Program-made: the position numbers and the translations under genes | Assembly (NCBI GenBank): GCA_021432635.1 | Contig: MU270119.1 | Coordinates: 62,001-126,000 of the forward strand | Length of the DNA: 64,000 nucleotides | Direction of reading: 5' to 3' | Source of the DNA: Thozetella sp. PMI_491 | Lineage: Eukaryota > Ascomycota > Sordariomycetes > Chaetosphaeriales > Chaetosphaeriaceae | In this document: positions 1 through 11,861 of the stretch, in pieces | Numbering within the stretch: position 1 is the first letter of the stretch | How the letters are laid out: each line of letters begins with the position of its first letter | Notes under the pieces: model-generated | What the model was told of the DNA's origin: nothing | Seen by the model: the letters and a program-made list of their open reading frames with translations, nothing else | The model's database searches: none

Positions 1-271
1 ACAGTTTAATATTGACAGTTAAACTAGCCGGTGAGTGTCATATAACCCTACTTGCTGCCGTTTAGCCATAAACATATATGCCTTTAGAGTGTCTATCGCC
101 TCCACCGCCTTCATCTTTCTAGCTATAGGCAGCAGACATAGGCCGGCGATTCGATTGCGTTCCACTTCACAGAAACATAACAAACTTAAAGTGCCATCAC
201 TGTCATAAAGCATATAAGTGGCAGGACTACCGATACAGCGTCAAGGTATCCCGCAGCATGCTGCAATACCG
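1..271. other. 3' flank of ABC transporter gene, no gene seen
   Basis: This stretch lies downstream of the ABC transporter stop codon. Only short open frames without recognisable protein character occur here, and no RNA gene or repeat was recognised. Confidence 0.5.
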
Positions 272-3200
272 TCAACCCTCGTGGTCCAAGTTTTGTGCTT
301 GACACATTTTGGCATACATGCCGTCCATGCGGATCAGCTCTTCATGGGTCCCAGCTTCCGCCACCCGGCCACCGTAGAAGACAAAGATGCGTTTCGCCTG
401 GCGAATGGTTGAGAGACGATGGGCAACAGCAATGGTGATTCTGTTTCCGTTGGCAGCCTCCGTAAGAGCAGCCTGGACTATGCGTTCAGACTCCGTGTCG
501 AGCGCACTTGTCGCCTCGTCAAGCAAGATGACACTAGGTTGCCTGATGAGGGCCCTGGCAATTGCGATGCGCTGCCTCTGACCCCCAGAAAGTTGGCTAC
601 CACTGGTCCCGCAAGGGGTGTTGAGACCTTCGGGCAGAGAAGAGACAAAGTCCCAAGCGTTGGCAGCTCGACACGCAGCTTCGAGGTCTGCGTCGGACAC
701 ATTGACCGAATCAGTGCCGTGGGAGATATTTTCTCGGATGGATCCGGGGAACAGGGACGGTTCTTGCTGTACAAGAGCAACGTGCTGGCGGTATCTAGCC
801 GGATTGAAGGAGGCCAAGGAGTGCGAGTCAACGGAGATGGTACCGCTAGTGGGATCATAAAATCGCTCTAGGAGCGAGATCATGGTGCTTTTGCCGCATC
901 CCGAGGCGCCGACAAAGGCCACAAAATCGCCGCGCTGGATCTGTTTACTTGTCAGTCACATGAACAGACGGGGAAGACCAGGTGGATTGTATCGAATGTT
1001 CTTTTCGAGTGCTTACATTTATCGACACACCACTCAAGACCTTGTTATCGGGGGCGAGTGGGTACGAGAATTGGAGATCCCTCAACTCATAGGTTCTACA
1101 ACCATCAGGAGGTCCAGAGGCCTTGTTGGTCTCCGTTTCTGCTATCGTTGGCTCCAATCCGGACAACCAGAAGTAATAGTTGGTCGCTTGGATTCCCCTG
1201 GTAAAGCCTTTTGCCACAGAGGTTAGGTACAATGTGAATGGGTCAAGACTAAAGTTTGACTTACTGCCAGCAAAGCTGAAGAGTGTTCCAGCGGCCATTC
1301 CGGAGAAGTAGATACCCATGAAGGCCACCATGAATTGATAGAAGGTGATTTCGCCATCGTTGACAAGTTTTGACCCCCACCTGATCATCAAGACACGTTA
1401 GCAATCACGGACAGAGTTTACGACAGACTTAAGGGAAGTCCTGGGCGCATACCAGAAACCTAGCGCAAGAATGAACTGCTCTATGGCTTGGGTACAAGCA
1501 AACCACAGCATGACGTGGAATAGCGGCAGTGTGCACCTGTGAATGGCGCCATCGAGCTCATCCGTGTATCGTTGTAGCACGCTGTTCTCAATAGCCAGAG
1601 ATGAGACAGTACGAATTGCGAGGACCGCTTCAGAAGCCAACGAAGCGCTCTGCAGGAAGGCTTTGCTTATAATGGTGTTCAGATGGGCCTCAAGCTTGAC
1701 GCGCAACCACCCGGAAAGTAGTAGCGGCGGGAGTCCGACGAAGACTCCGATAACACCAACCTTCCACGCCACGACAAGTGACAGAACGCAGCAAGCCACT
1801 ACACTGATTGCGGAAATGATGGCGAAGGAGATGTTAATGCCCATTAGTTCTAAGATGGCTTGGGGGATTGAGTCCAACCGGCTGCTAAGAGCGCCAACAG
1901 TGTTTTCGGGTCGATCGAAGAAGCGCAGATCTTGTCGAAGAAGCGAGGACATGAGGTCTTTGCGTACCCTTGTGCTTAGTGTCTGGGTAGGCGATTAGCT
2001 TTATCGCTTCCGAATGATGCTCGAGTAGCATTAACTCACATTGGCAATAATGTTCATTGCCCAGCCAAGGATGTAATAGCACGCCAGGCAACCGAGGGAC
2101 AAGATAAAGAGCATCAGAGAAAGAAAGTTGGCCTCGGATCTGGGGTCGTCGACGCCTAGAATGTCCACAATTTTTCCGAGGAGCAAGGTTTGCCCAGGGT
2201 AAACGGCACCTGCGAAAGGATTCACTCAGTTGATATGTCGGATGCAATGCTTTCGGAAGGCGATACATACCTCCTCCAACACATGCCAAAGCAGCCAGGA
2301 TGTACCATACAGTCAGCTCCGGGGTGGTGCGGGCAATACGCCAGATGCAGCTAAAGAGGCTGCTTCCTGGGTATTTCTCAGGGTCTTCTCGATCGCCCAA
2401 AATTGCCAGCTGCCTTGATTCCGTGGTACTCAACTTTTTGAGTGAGGCAACATGATCAACAGCCGTGGACTGCATCTCTTCCGCGCCTACGGAAGCCGTA
2501 TCGCTTTCAGCCGGCAGATGATTGGAAGGGGAAAGATCCTGCGCCTTGACGAGCCTCGAATAGATGCCGTCTCGCTCTAGAAGCTCCGCGTGAGTCCCCT
2601 GCTCGGAAATCTTTCCGTGAGACATAACAATGATATTGTCGGCGTTACGGATGGTGGATAGTTTATGGGCTATCACAATGGTCGTGCGGCCTCGAGAAAC
2701 GCTATCAAGAGCCCTCTGCACAACGCCCTCGGCGTGTGGATCAAGCGCGCTGGTAGCTTCGTCAAGCAATAAAATCCGAGGCTCCGAGATGATGCTGCGC
2801 GCAATGGCGATTCTCTGCTTCTGTCCACCGGAAAGAAGCCCGCCACGTTCGCCGACACGGGTATGATAACCTTCTGGAAGCTCCAATATGAAATCATGAG
2901 CAAAAGCCATCTTAGCAGCGCTTACAACTCGAGCCAGTTGCTGCTCTTGTGAATCATGCTGCCAAGCAGTCGCCACCAGACCATAGGCGATATTTTCGAA
3001 TACCGTGCCGTTGAAGAGAACGGGCTCCTGGAAGTTTTCTTAGCGGTCGTGTTTTGCGCTGACGGAGATAATTTACTCACTTGTTGGACCAGTCGTATGT
3101 TCGTACGAAGCCAGGCCAGGTTGAGACTGTTGATATCCTGCCCATCAAGCTTGATCGCACCGGCAACGGGCCTGTACCAGCGCTCGAGGAGGCCAATAAT

Positions 3201-4739
3201 GGTACTCTTTCCGGAGCCACTTGGTCCCTAGACAGATTTCAGTCGAACTATCGCAAACCACGCGTTGCCAGGTGCTAGTGCTCACTCACCACCAGTGCTG
3301 TCACCTTGCCGGCCGGAACTGACAAAGTCAGATCATCCAGGACTGTCGTGCCAGGACGCGTCGGGTACATGAATTTGACTGATTCAATCTCAATGTTTCC
3401 GCTAACTGACTCTGGCTGTAGACCTGAGGAGTCGAAGGCATCTATCTCGGATTCTCGGTCGATGAGTTTGAAGAGCTCCATGGCAGCAGTTGCAGCACGT
3501 CCAAAGGTCACAAAGTGAGGTGCCATCGTCATGATAGTTGAGGCGGCAATAATGACAGAGAATAGAACTCTGTGAAAATGAGGCTTAGTACGCGGCGTTC
3601 CGTAATTTGCGGGGCGCCGAGGGGGGGGGGACCAACGTAAAGACAGTTCCCAGATCTGCCTCACCCTTAGCAATCATGTCAAAGCCTTGCCAGAACGACA
3701 AGCCCATTCCCGCGTAGATGATGAAGTATTGCCCTCCGAATAATATGCCAACGAACTTGCTCCTCTTGTTGCCGAGTTTCAGTGCGCTCCGAAGAAACAT
3801 TTCATATTTCGCCAGGGTCCTGGACTGAAGGCTAAAAGCATGGACTGTCCGCATGCCACTGAGGAGGTTGTCGGCGTAACTCGCGGCGTCTGCATAGATT
3901 TTGAAGAGTTTAGTGTTGATCTTAGCATCGAAGGCTCCAACTCCGCCAACAAGAACGACGATTGCCGGGATAATGCAGATGAGGGTCAAAGTGAGCTTCC
4001 ATTGACTGATGAATGCGATGACGAAGGCTGCCGCAAACGTGGAGATCGATTGGACGAAGAGGCCGAGCTTTTCTGAAGTTCCCGATTGGATCAAGAGACC
4101 GTTGGAAGTGGCTTGCGTCGAGATTGAGCCAGAAACACCTTGATCGTAGTAGCCAACCTCCTGACTGAAGGCTGCTCGAAGGTACGCGTGTTGGATGTTG
4201 CGGACGAGGTGGTACGCGACGAATGTCATGAGCGATGCATACAGATAGATGGCGAGGAGACGGACTATCCCAATGTAAACAAAGTAAAGCCTTAGAAATA
4301 GAGATTCTTGTCAGATTTCCAATCCAGAAATGGATACAGGACTGCCTGTTTGATTTCGAGGTAACCCATACGCTGTGGTGCTCACAGCACTCATGAATCC
4401 AGGTGAGAGTCCGTCGCCGCCGACATTTCCCAGCAACCTGACGAACTGGCCCATCACAACGTTGACCATCGCGAGGGCTATTCCTGCTGCAATCGCCGCA
4501 ATCAGAGAAATTGCTAACAAAGCATACAAGGTCGGTGTTCCAAAAGAAAAGATCCTCTGCGGAGCGACTAGTCAGTGGCTGTGTCCGAGTAATGGGCATT
4601 GCATGTCTCGGTTGAGGGGACATACAAGGAATCCTTTGAAAGCAGATGGTTCCTTGACCTTGGGAACCATCTTCCCAGCAACGGAGGCTGCATCGTCTGG
4701 TTGGCTCTTATTGTATCGCTTTTTATCGAGATGCGGCAT
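272..4739 (-). CDS. Full-size ABC multidrug transporter (ABCB/MDR type), 10 exons
   Basis: This is an ATP-driven exporter of the P-glycoprotein/Pmd1-like ABCB family, expected in the plasma membrane, pumping hydrophobic compounds or peptides out of the cell. I infer exons at 4739-4626, 4556-4372, 4290-3637, 3569-3290, 3227-3081, 3027-2271, 2209-2040, 1982-1453, 1380-1017 and 940-272. They sum to 1289 codons plus stop, normal for a TMD-NBD-TMD-NBD protein. NBD1 has Walker [10 protein letters not shown] (about residue 412), signature LSGGQKQR (about 526) and Walker [16 protein letters not shown]2 has Walker [10 protein letters not shown] (about 1077), signature LSGGQRQR and Walker [12 protein letters not shown]. 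Both nucleotide sites look catalytically complete. The start is the first ATG whose frame splices into the first membrane helix. One intron (3570-3636) carries a run of 10 C on the coding strand. The gene is divergent from a Zn2Cys6 regulator. Substrate is unknown. Confidence 0.93.
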
Positions 4740-5458
4740 GATGAACGAGCAAGTCCGCGAGACTTACGGCGAATGGACTGAGATGATGAGAACGCCGCCT
4801 AAAGAGAATGGAGATGAGGTAAGGATTGTTTGGTCGGCTCAAGATGGTGATGGGGGCTGGTCTAATTGAGGACTATTTGGCCGGCCTGATGGGGTTTGAA
4901 AGGGTTATAAGATGGAATAGAAAAGCAAGAGAAACTAGGAGAAGGAGCGGAGGGTTTCCATAAAGGTGCATTACAGGAAAAGCAAAAAAAATAAATTATT
5001 GGGTTTGAAATCGAGTGTGAAGACCGGTACCAATGCTGGGACGCGTCGATTCCAGATTTACTCGGTAAACACTCCATGAGGGAAGGTCTTCACATTTGCT
5101 TTCAATGGAAACGGACATAGTGAACGGCCGCATCCCGTGCTGCTTGGTACCAAATGCGGTCCCCACAAGGCGGACTGCGGATCCTTGGCGGTCCGTCTCC
5201 GCGCTAATTGCGGAAGGTCCGGTCATCTCGTCTCGACCGCCCCGCTCAACTTCCTCATCTGCATTTCCTTTCTTCGGACTTCGTGGCCTTGGTGACCTTG
5301 CTTGGAGCTTCTTGGCCCAACATTGCACCCTTTTCTAGTTGGCTGTCATTCCTTGCCGCCTCCAGCCGACCCGTACCTCCGGAACTCCGGAGCCCCAGGT
5401 GACCGCCACCCCGACGCGCTCCTACAGCTACGGGGCCTGAGCTGCCTCCGGCGAGGCC
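4740..5458. promoter_or_regulatory. Shared divergent promoter between ABC transporter and Zn2Cys6 regulator
   Basis: These 719 bp separate the ATG of the leftward ABC transporter from the ATG of the rightward Zn2Cys6 gene, so both promoters must lie here. There is an A-rich tract around 4976-4995 and a TATAA-like string near 4906. No exact operator was identified. Co-regulation is inference from the arrangement. Confidence 0.5.
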
Positions 5459-8093
5459 ATGGGTTCGTCAACAACCGAAAGTACCCCTGATGACGAAGTT
5501 TCTCCTGTGTACGACAATACATGCAGCGGCGACGAAGCGAAGGTCGCAGACCTACCAGAACCAGATGCTCCGACTACGGAGAAGGTCGCCGTACGTCGAA
5601 CCATGTCCGATCTGAGTGTCCCTCGTTTTGATTACTGGTAATCTTTGAGATACTGAGGCTGATTCACTACAGTGTGATAGATGTCGACGACGTAAGGTGA
5701 TCACGCCAGTCACCTGCTCCTGCTGCTTCCGCTCATTCATCTAACCACACTGCGCCCAGATCAAATGCGATCGCACCCATCCTTGCAGCCATTGCATTCG
5801 AGCACAGTCACAATGTTTGTACCCAGTAGCGCAGAAGCGGGCGAAGCGCCAAAGGGTCTTGATATCTAGCATATAGTAGGTCAGCCTTACACCAGTTGGC
5901 TTCTCTCATATGGACCAGGAACGGGAGTTGACTGCCATCCCCTCGCCCAGCGAGAGCAGGATCGAGCACATTTCACAAAAGATCGATGATCTTGCCCGGT
6001 TGATGGAAGGGCTAAATAACCCACTCCAAAAAAGGCCCTCACATTCTGGCAGGAATCGCAACGAGGCCTGTCCGGCGGAGAACAACAGAGATACTCGGCC
6101 TACCGCCGTAGAGCACGAAGGCATCGAAAACACCTTATTTGCCCATGCCCTCTCGGCCACAAAATCTCTCGAGGAAGCTGTCAAAGTCGATAGTGATGAG
6201 CGAGCTTCGAGCACTACCCTCGAGATGAAGTCGGCACTCGAGACTCTTCAGGCTGTCGTGAACTCGCAAAAGCGACGAAATGTCACAGATAGAGATACCC
6301 CGCCGTTCCCAGGAGCTCTTCCATTCAGCACAACCACGAGAGATCTTCCTATTCCTTCAATCGACAAGGTCATGGCATGCCTTCGAATGGCCCAAGGTGC
6401 GTGTAGCGCTTATCCACCTTCATTTACGCGTCGTTGACCTCGTCCGCGAACTGACATCACAAAGACCACACCTCTGTTCCCATGTCCTGGCTTGGGGAGC
6501 TGAAATCTCTCGGCGACTTTACGCTCTATTTGATGAAAGTCTGCTCTCCTGGCCCCGTCACAGATTCAGAGCGCATCATCGCGTACACGGGCCTTTACTG
6601 GCTGTTTACGGAGTGTGCCACCATGACCTTGAATGAGACCAGACAGGACTTCAACGGACAAGCACAGATCTGCCAAACCAGTCTCGAGGCAGTACTTTCG
6701 AGCTTAGGATTCCATATCCCAACAACAATCGACTGTGTTCTGGCCATGTACCTGGCGGTCAGTTTTCTATGCCTCCCTAACCCGTCGGGCATTTCTCAAG
6801 TCTGACCGAATGCATTCCTTCCTCGCACAGGCTCTTTACTGCTTTCAAAAGGGTAAAATCTCTGCTTGCTGGGCCTTCATCTCGAAAGCATCACTTCATG
6901 CTCAAGCACTCGGATTGCACAGCAGTGCATCCATGGCCAGTGACACAGTCGAGGAGCGGCACCGCAAGACTTGCCTGTTCTGGTCGATCTACTCCCTCGA
7001 AAGGCCCGTGTCACTCCGTCTGGCGCGGTCGTCGACAATTCGAGACCACGACATAACGATAACCAAGCCTAATCCACAACCTAGCACATCCCCTGTCATT
7101 AGACAGAGTCTGTTGGATTCGGTCAATTCTGCCCGTATCTATGGTCTCGTCTACGACGAGATCTACAGCCCGAGGGCCCTTGCACAACCGGCAGAAACAC
7201 GAGCCGCCCTTGTTCATACATTGGCTGCTGAGTGGCAGGAGGTCTCGACAAACAAAGCTGAACATTTGGTCTGTGAATGTCTCTTATGTCATTCGTAGGT
7301 TTCTTTCACTGACATGGCGAAGACGAAATTGGCAAGATATTTTGAAGGGCTGCATGAGTCTGTAATGATCGAGTTCATCAGGCACGCCAACATGGTCAGC
7401 GACTACGTGGTGCTCACGGCAATCTACATGGCCACACCTGGTCGGATGCCTGCCTCGATGTCTGCCGAATGCACTTCCACCGCCCGAATCGCACTGCAGG
7501 GGCATACAGAATGCATCAATCTGCTCCTCAACAACGAGCTGTACTCTCCTCAGCTTGAGTTGTGGGTTAATGGTGCCATCCCGCTTCTCCCAATTATACC
7601 ATTCAATATTGTCTTTTGCAATATCGTCGAAACGGCCAATATAGATGACTTGAATAGCCTCAAAGCTCTCGTACAGGCCCTGCAGCTTCTCTCTGAAAAG
7701 CCCGACTATGCGAGCTTCGCCAAACAGCTACGGATCTTCCAAGCACTTTACAAGGTAGCAGCGAGATATGTCGAGGTTAAGGGGGAAGCATATTTTGCCA
7801 CTCGATCGGGCAGCCCCGGCCCAAAAGTTGGAAAAGGCTCGAGCAACATCGCAGCAACGGGGTTTCTTGCGGCATCTTCGTCTAGTGGATGCATGGGGTC
7901 TGGATCTGGTGCGGACAGCTTCTTTCGTGGCGGAGGTCTCGACTATGGCCTTGACCTCCTGGCTGTACCCCAGGGCCTCGAACGTCAGACCTGGGCAGCT
8001 CTTGGAGAGATGGAGCTCGATCCCCTCGGCACGCAATTGGGCAGCTGGTTTCAGGAATCCAACGATATGATGGGATACCTCGGAGGGAGATAA
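5459..8093 (+). CDS. Zn2Cys6 transcription factor with fungal-specific regulatory domain, 7 exons
   Basis: This is a nuclear DNA-binding regulator of the Gal4-type binuclear cluster family. Exons inferred: 5459-5590, 5673-5696, 5760-5855, 5919-6396, 6465-6757, 6831-7268, 7323-8093, giving 743 residues. The cluster spans about residues 45-71 and reads C-x2-C-x6-C-x5-C-x2-C-x6-C, starting CDRCRRRKIKCDR. It is followed by a basic linker (QKRAKRQR), a linker with possible dimerisation function and a middle region typical of the fungal transcription factor homology domain (CWAFISKASLHAQALGLH, then SIYSLERPVSLRL). A 24-nt microexon encodes part of the zinc cluster. The third intron has a weak GTCTTG donor, so that junction is the least certain. 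Divergent orientation to the MDR transporter makes the transporter a likely target, which is inference. Confidence 0.9.
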
Positions 8094-8239
8094 AAGGCGG
8101 CATGCCTCTTACGACTCATAAGCGGCTTGGTACGCATGGGTGGGATCTCGCCGATCCGAAGGAAATGTCGTACCACGTAATCCGCGTCCCCAGCGCTTCA
8201 TAGTAACATTCCTCTTTGAGCAATGCCGGCGTTTAGAAG

Positions 8240-9091
8240 ATGCAATAACCACAGATGCTCAATCGATAGGACGCAAAGATCATCAATTCAGTTTCGGCAA
8301 GGCACGTAGAAGCACCAGACTCCGATTCCTTTTTCGTTTTCAAGTTGATCACGAGAGAACATTACGTTGGCTGTCGCCCTCGACTGTATTTGAATGGAAT
8401 GGCAAGATATGGTCCAAGATTCTCCAATCTATCTATCATTCCCTGTAGTGTCTGTCAACATCCACCCACTCACTCGGCGTAGATGGCGAGCTCAAGGCGC
8501 TACAAGATTTAAAGAGAGCTGATTTAAAGTGCCGGGATCATACAACTGAGGACAGTGATAAGTTCTATCTCTGGGACTACGAATTCTATCGACCGATGAT
8601 GATTCGAAATAGCTTGTCGGTAGATCCGCAGCGGATCAAGGAAATTACACAAGAAGATTCGGTTGCTGGACGGACCAGAAGTGCTAGGCCAAGGCTTCAC
8701 GAGGGACATGGATACACGACTTTTCATCACCTAGTCTCGAACGATTATGATGCCGGCTAATACGCGTACTTATTGTGAGTAACATTTTCCAGCATGTCTT
8801 ACCACTGCTGAGAATTTCTGAATAGCTCACAGGTATATGCGGCCGATGTATTCTACATTACATTTGAGGTCAATCTTGAAAGTAGCAACCTAGGACAAAG
8901 ATATCGCGAGTATGTTTTAGGGAAAGGCGAAAGTCAAGATGAGATGGATATCATTACCAAATTTCTTGGTCGCAAGTCATCGCTCAAACCGTTCCACGCG
9001 TGTTTACTCGATCTTGGAGAAGAATGGCCAAATGGAATACGGGTGTTTGCTGTATATTATGGCCAATCTATTATTCCGAAAAAACAATTAT
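8240..9091 (+). pseudogene. Decayed M3-family metallo-oligopeptidase (saccharolysin/thimet oligopeptidase-like)
   Basis: Fragments of an intracellular zinc oligopeptidase of family M3 can be read. One segment near 8300-8410 resembles the alpha-helical region (FQVDH, then SPSTVFEW). A second, 8480-8760, contains LKRADLKCRD and FYLWDYEFYRP, matching the family LWDYRYYD element. It then jumps to HLVSNDYDAG, which matches the C-terminal HLVGGYDAGYYGY block, and stops at TAA. After a plausible intron (8775-8825) the frame resumes as SQVYAADVFY and SQDEMDIITKFLGRK, the normal C-terminus. The HExxH zinc-binding region and roughly 200 or more residues are missing, and at least one stop interrupts it, so it cannot encode an active peptidase. 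The upstream boundary is vague. Domain identity is from recalled family patterns. Confidence 0.75.
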
Positions 9092-9516
9092 GAGCAAATA
9101 TTGCCGTCATTTTAGTCATTATATGATTATTTCTAGAGACTATCAACTCTTGAAACAGTGGTATATCTCACTTAACAACTGTGTCTCTGCAATTGTGGGA
9201 CTCAGAGATATGGTATGTAAGATGTCCATGGGGCAGGCACAATATTGGGGATAAGGGGTGGTACAGGCTTGTAAATAGGACAGAATTTACTAAATTCGAT
9301 CATCTTTAATCAACTAAACTTCTGGAAAGTTCGGGACACCCAGAGTCTTGTCTATGCGGCAGCAACCATATTCCATTACTCCCCCATCCACTCCTCCACT
9401 CTAGCTCAGCACTTCATGCTGGTATAAACATAGAGCAATCCGATTATTAGTTTATATATTCATAACGATTAGAAGGGGTCCTTTCCTCAAGTAGTGACTC
9501 CTTAAATACTGCGGCG
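9092..9516. other. Intergenic, no gene seen
   Basis: This stretch lies between the peptidase relic and the stop of the velvet gene. It is moderately AT-rich, and I see no credible coding region, tRNA or repeat. Confidence 0.5.
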
Positions 9517-11247
9517 TCAAAAGCCGAATGGGAAGCTAGAGACATCGACCCAGCCACCCTGCAGCTGGGCGTCTCGGGGCCGTTTGGGCTCCGAGGCTGA
9601 CTGGCTCGCCCCTGTAACAATCGGGTCGAGAGCCACTCGCAGGTTCATATCGTCTTCATCATTAAATTCCGCAGTGTCATGTTGCGCTGCCGGATGGTCC
9701 AGCCCCATCGCTAGCAGGCTATCTAAAACAGGTCCCTGTGTAGGCGTCAAATCTGGAAAGCTATGAGGAGCCACCGTCTGCGCATTCTGCAAGCTGGCCA
9801 TCCCAAGGCTGTTGGTTCCAAGTGGTGGGGGCACTTCTGCACTGCCCATCATCCCGGTGAGCCCCTGGCTGCTCGGCTGAGACATCGTTGTAGGCATGGT
9901 CCAGCCAACCGAGAGTGCCTGTCTTAGGTGAAGGGGCAGGATCGGATGCCTCTGCGGCATCCCGCCGGTCACAGCACTGCTCATCCCAAGCCCGATAACT
10001 TCTGGTGTTGTTACTTGGCCAAGCCCAGCAATGCCATGTGTTTGGTATCCTGTTGTGCCGAGTTGACCCACGAAAGTGCTCGTCGGTGCTGCAAGATTCC
10101 CTGTCGACCTATTGAGAGACCAAGGTGCCGCTAGACCACCATTAATGTAATTATTCGCCCTGATCGGCATTCCAGCTAAGCCATGATTGTCGCCAATCGT
10201 AGGAGACGAGGAGACGATAGATTGATATGTGCCACGGCCTCCGTTGTTAAGCCGCATGCGCTTGGCCTTCTCTTCCTCACTATCCGGGACGGGTCTACCC
10301 CCTGGCCTGGCCAGATGGGATGAAGAGCTACCATTCATGGAGTATAGGTTGGAGAACGGAGTTCCCATTATGCTGGGTTGACTGAAGAATGCTGCGCTAG
10401 ATTCGCCGCTAGCCATCGAGTGCTGGGTTTGGTGTATCTGATCCGCAAGCCTCTTGTTCAAATCACGCACCTTCTGCCCTTTCGATGGTCGGTGCTTCTG
10501 TACGTCAATCCCCTGCTTGTTGAGCCATCCGATAAGTTCGGTTGATTCTGTCGTGCCAGGATATTCCCTCGGCGCGAAGACTGTGAAGTACCTTGAGTAT
10601 TCGACAGCCCTGTGGACCATGCCGACGCCGTGAGCATGCGCTGGCATACCTAGGTCCTGGAAGTCCAGCTCGAACAAATGAAACTTAAGCCGGAACCTGC
10701 CGCACAGCTCGTCTGGTTTCACATGGCACTTGAGCTCGGAGAACACGAACACGGCTGCCTCTCGGTGATCTCGATCCTTGCAGAAGGGGGTGTGGCTGCC
10801 AATTATGTCTTTGCTGGCGCTGCAGGGTCGAAAACGCAGAGGCTGCGGAGTGACAAACCGTTCGCCGCGCAGGCTATGGCACTGCGCGGGCTCGCCGATC
10901 GGGGCGCCGTGTTCATCAGTCTTCTGAAACTCCAGCGATGCGAAGAGTCGCAAGAAATGGTTGTTGAGCCCCAGCCGCGGATCTCGAATGGACCTATCCC
11001 GCAGCTCCACGACCACTGGAGGGTCTATGAACTCGGAACCTTAGGTTCATCATGTGTTAGCGAAGTTCTCCTAGCTATCCACAAAGAAAACTTGGGCTCA
11101 CTCACTCTTCTTCCCTCCCTTCCGTCCAGGACCATGCACCTGACATGCCTGTGAAGGCTGCTGGGTGATGTTTAGATAGTATTCTGGGGCGATGTGTGCG
11201 TGAGCGCTGAGCATGACTGGTGCTCCTCCGATGGCTATACCCGCCAT
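9517..11247 (-). CDS. Velvet-domain regulatory protein (VosA/VelB/VelC family), 2 exons
   Basis: Velvet proteins are fungal DNA-binding regulators that link light, development, sporulation and secondary metabolism, acting as nuclear homo- or heterodimers. Exons inferred: 11247-11106 and 11039-9517, 554 residues. The N-terminal half of the domain is split by the intron: YYLNITQQPSQA in exon 1, then FIDPPVVVELRDRS in exon 2. The C-terminal half has FVFSELKCHVKPDELCGRFR, LKFHLFEL, FTVFAPREYPGTTESTEL and LNKQGIDVQKHR, all family hallmarks. After about residue 230 there is a long low-complexity tail rich in Ser, Gly, Met and Gln, with a basic KAKRMR stretch. The domain contains an insertion around the FQDLGMPAHAHG segment, so it is not a canonical VosA. 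VelC or a lineage-specific velvet paralogue is possible. An upstream in-frame extension exists, but 11247 is the first good ATG next to the domain. Confidence 0.88.
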
Positions 11248-11861
11248 TTTAAAGTAATTGTCACTGATTGATTTGGCTGCCGAACTTAGGGATGAGTTTC
11301 GGTTCCTCCAAACTGCCGACAGATGTGGAACCTGCCAGAGGGTGGAATCTGCCCAGGAGCCAGCAATTTGATGCACCGCTGAACGAGCCGTAGGGGGGAA
11401 AAAATGAGATTTGCCACTCCTCAAAAAAACAGGGACGTACACTATGAACTCGATCTGTACCCTTTCTCCGGAAGCCTCAGGTGACGGAGACTCGCTTGAG
11501 ATGACTATCCAGGTACAACCACAGTCGCCATTAACTTTATTTACTTCCTACATACTAGGAGCCGGCGACATTTGTATGGCCATAGTTATACGTAACTCCG
11601 ACTATAAGAGTCGAGTCTTGTATAATTGGAGATCGAGGTGGTCAATTTCAGCTCCAAGGCAAGCTGCCAACTCTTGCTCTTGTGGGTAGAGCTGGTGGCG
11701 TTTAGCGAATGAGTGTGTTTAGCTTCGTAGAGAATGTGGTTGGCCCCGCCGACCAGGAGAAAGCCTTGGAAGCAACATCCCAATTAAGCTAGCGACTCTT
11801 TTACCACCTTGACCTTCGCCTGATGTTCTATGATATGTACACAAGACCTAACAAGATCCTT
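11248..11861. other. Intergenic/upstream region of velvet gene
   Basis: This includes the 5' flank of the velvet gene and the 3' flank of the small motif-bearing gene. Several short open frames exist, but none has recognisable protein features. Confidence 0.45.

Noticed and set aside
9000-9254. 84-residue plus-strand open frame
   Set aside because: It overlaps the readable C-terminus of the M3 peptidase relic in another frame and has no features.
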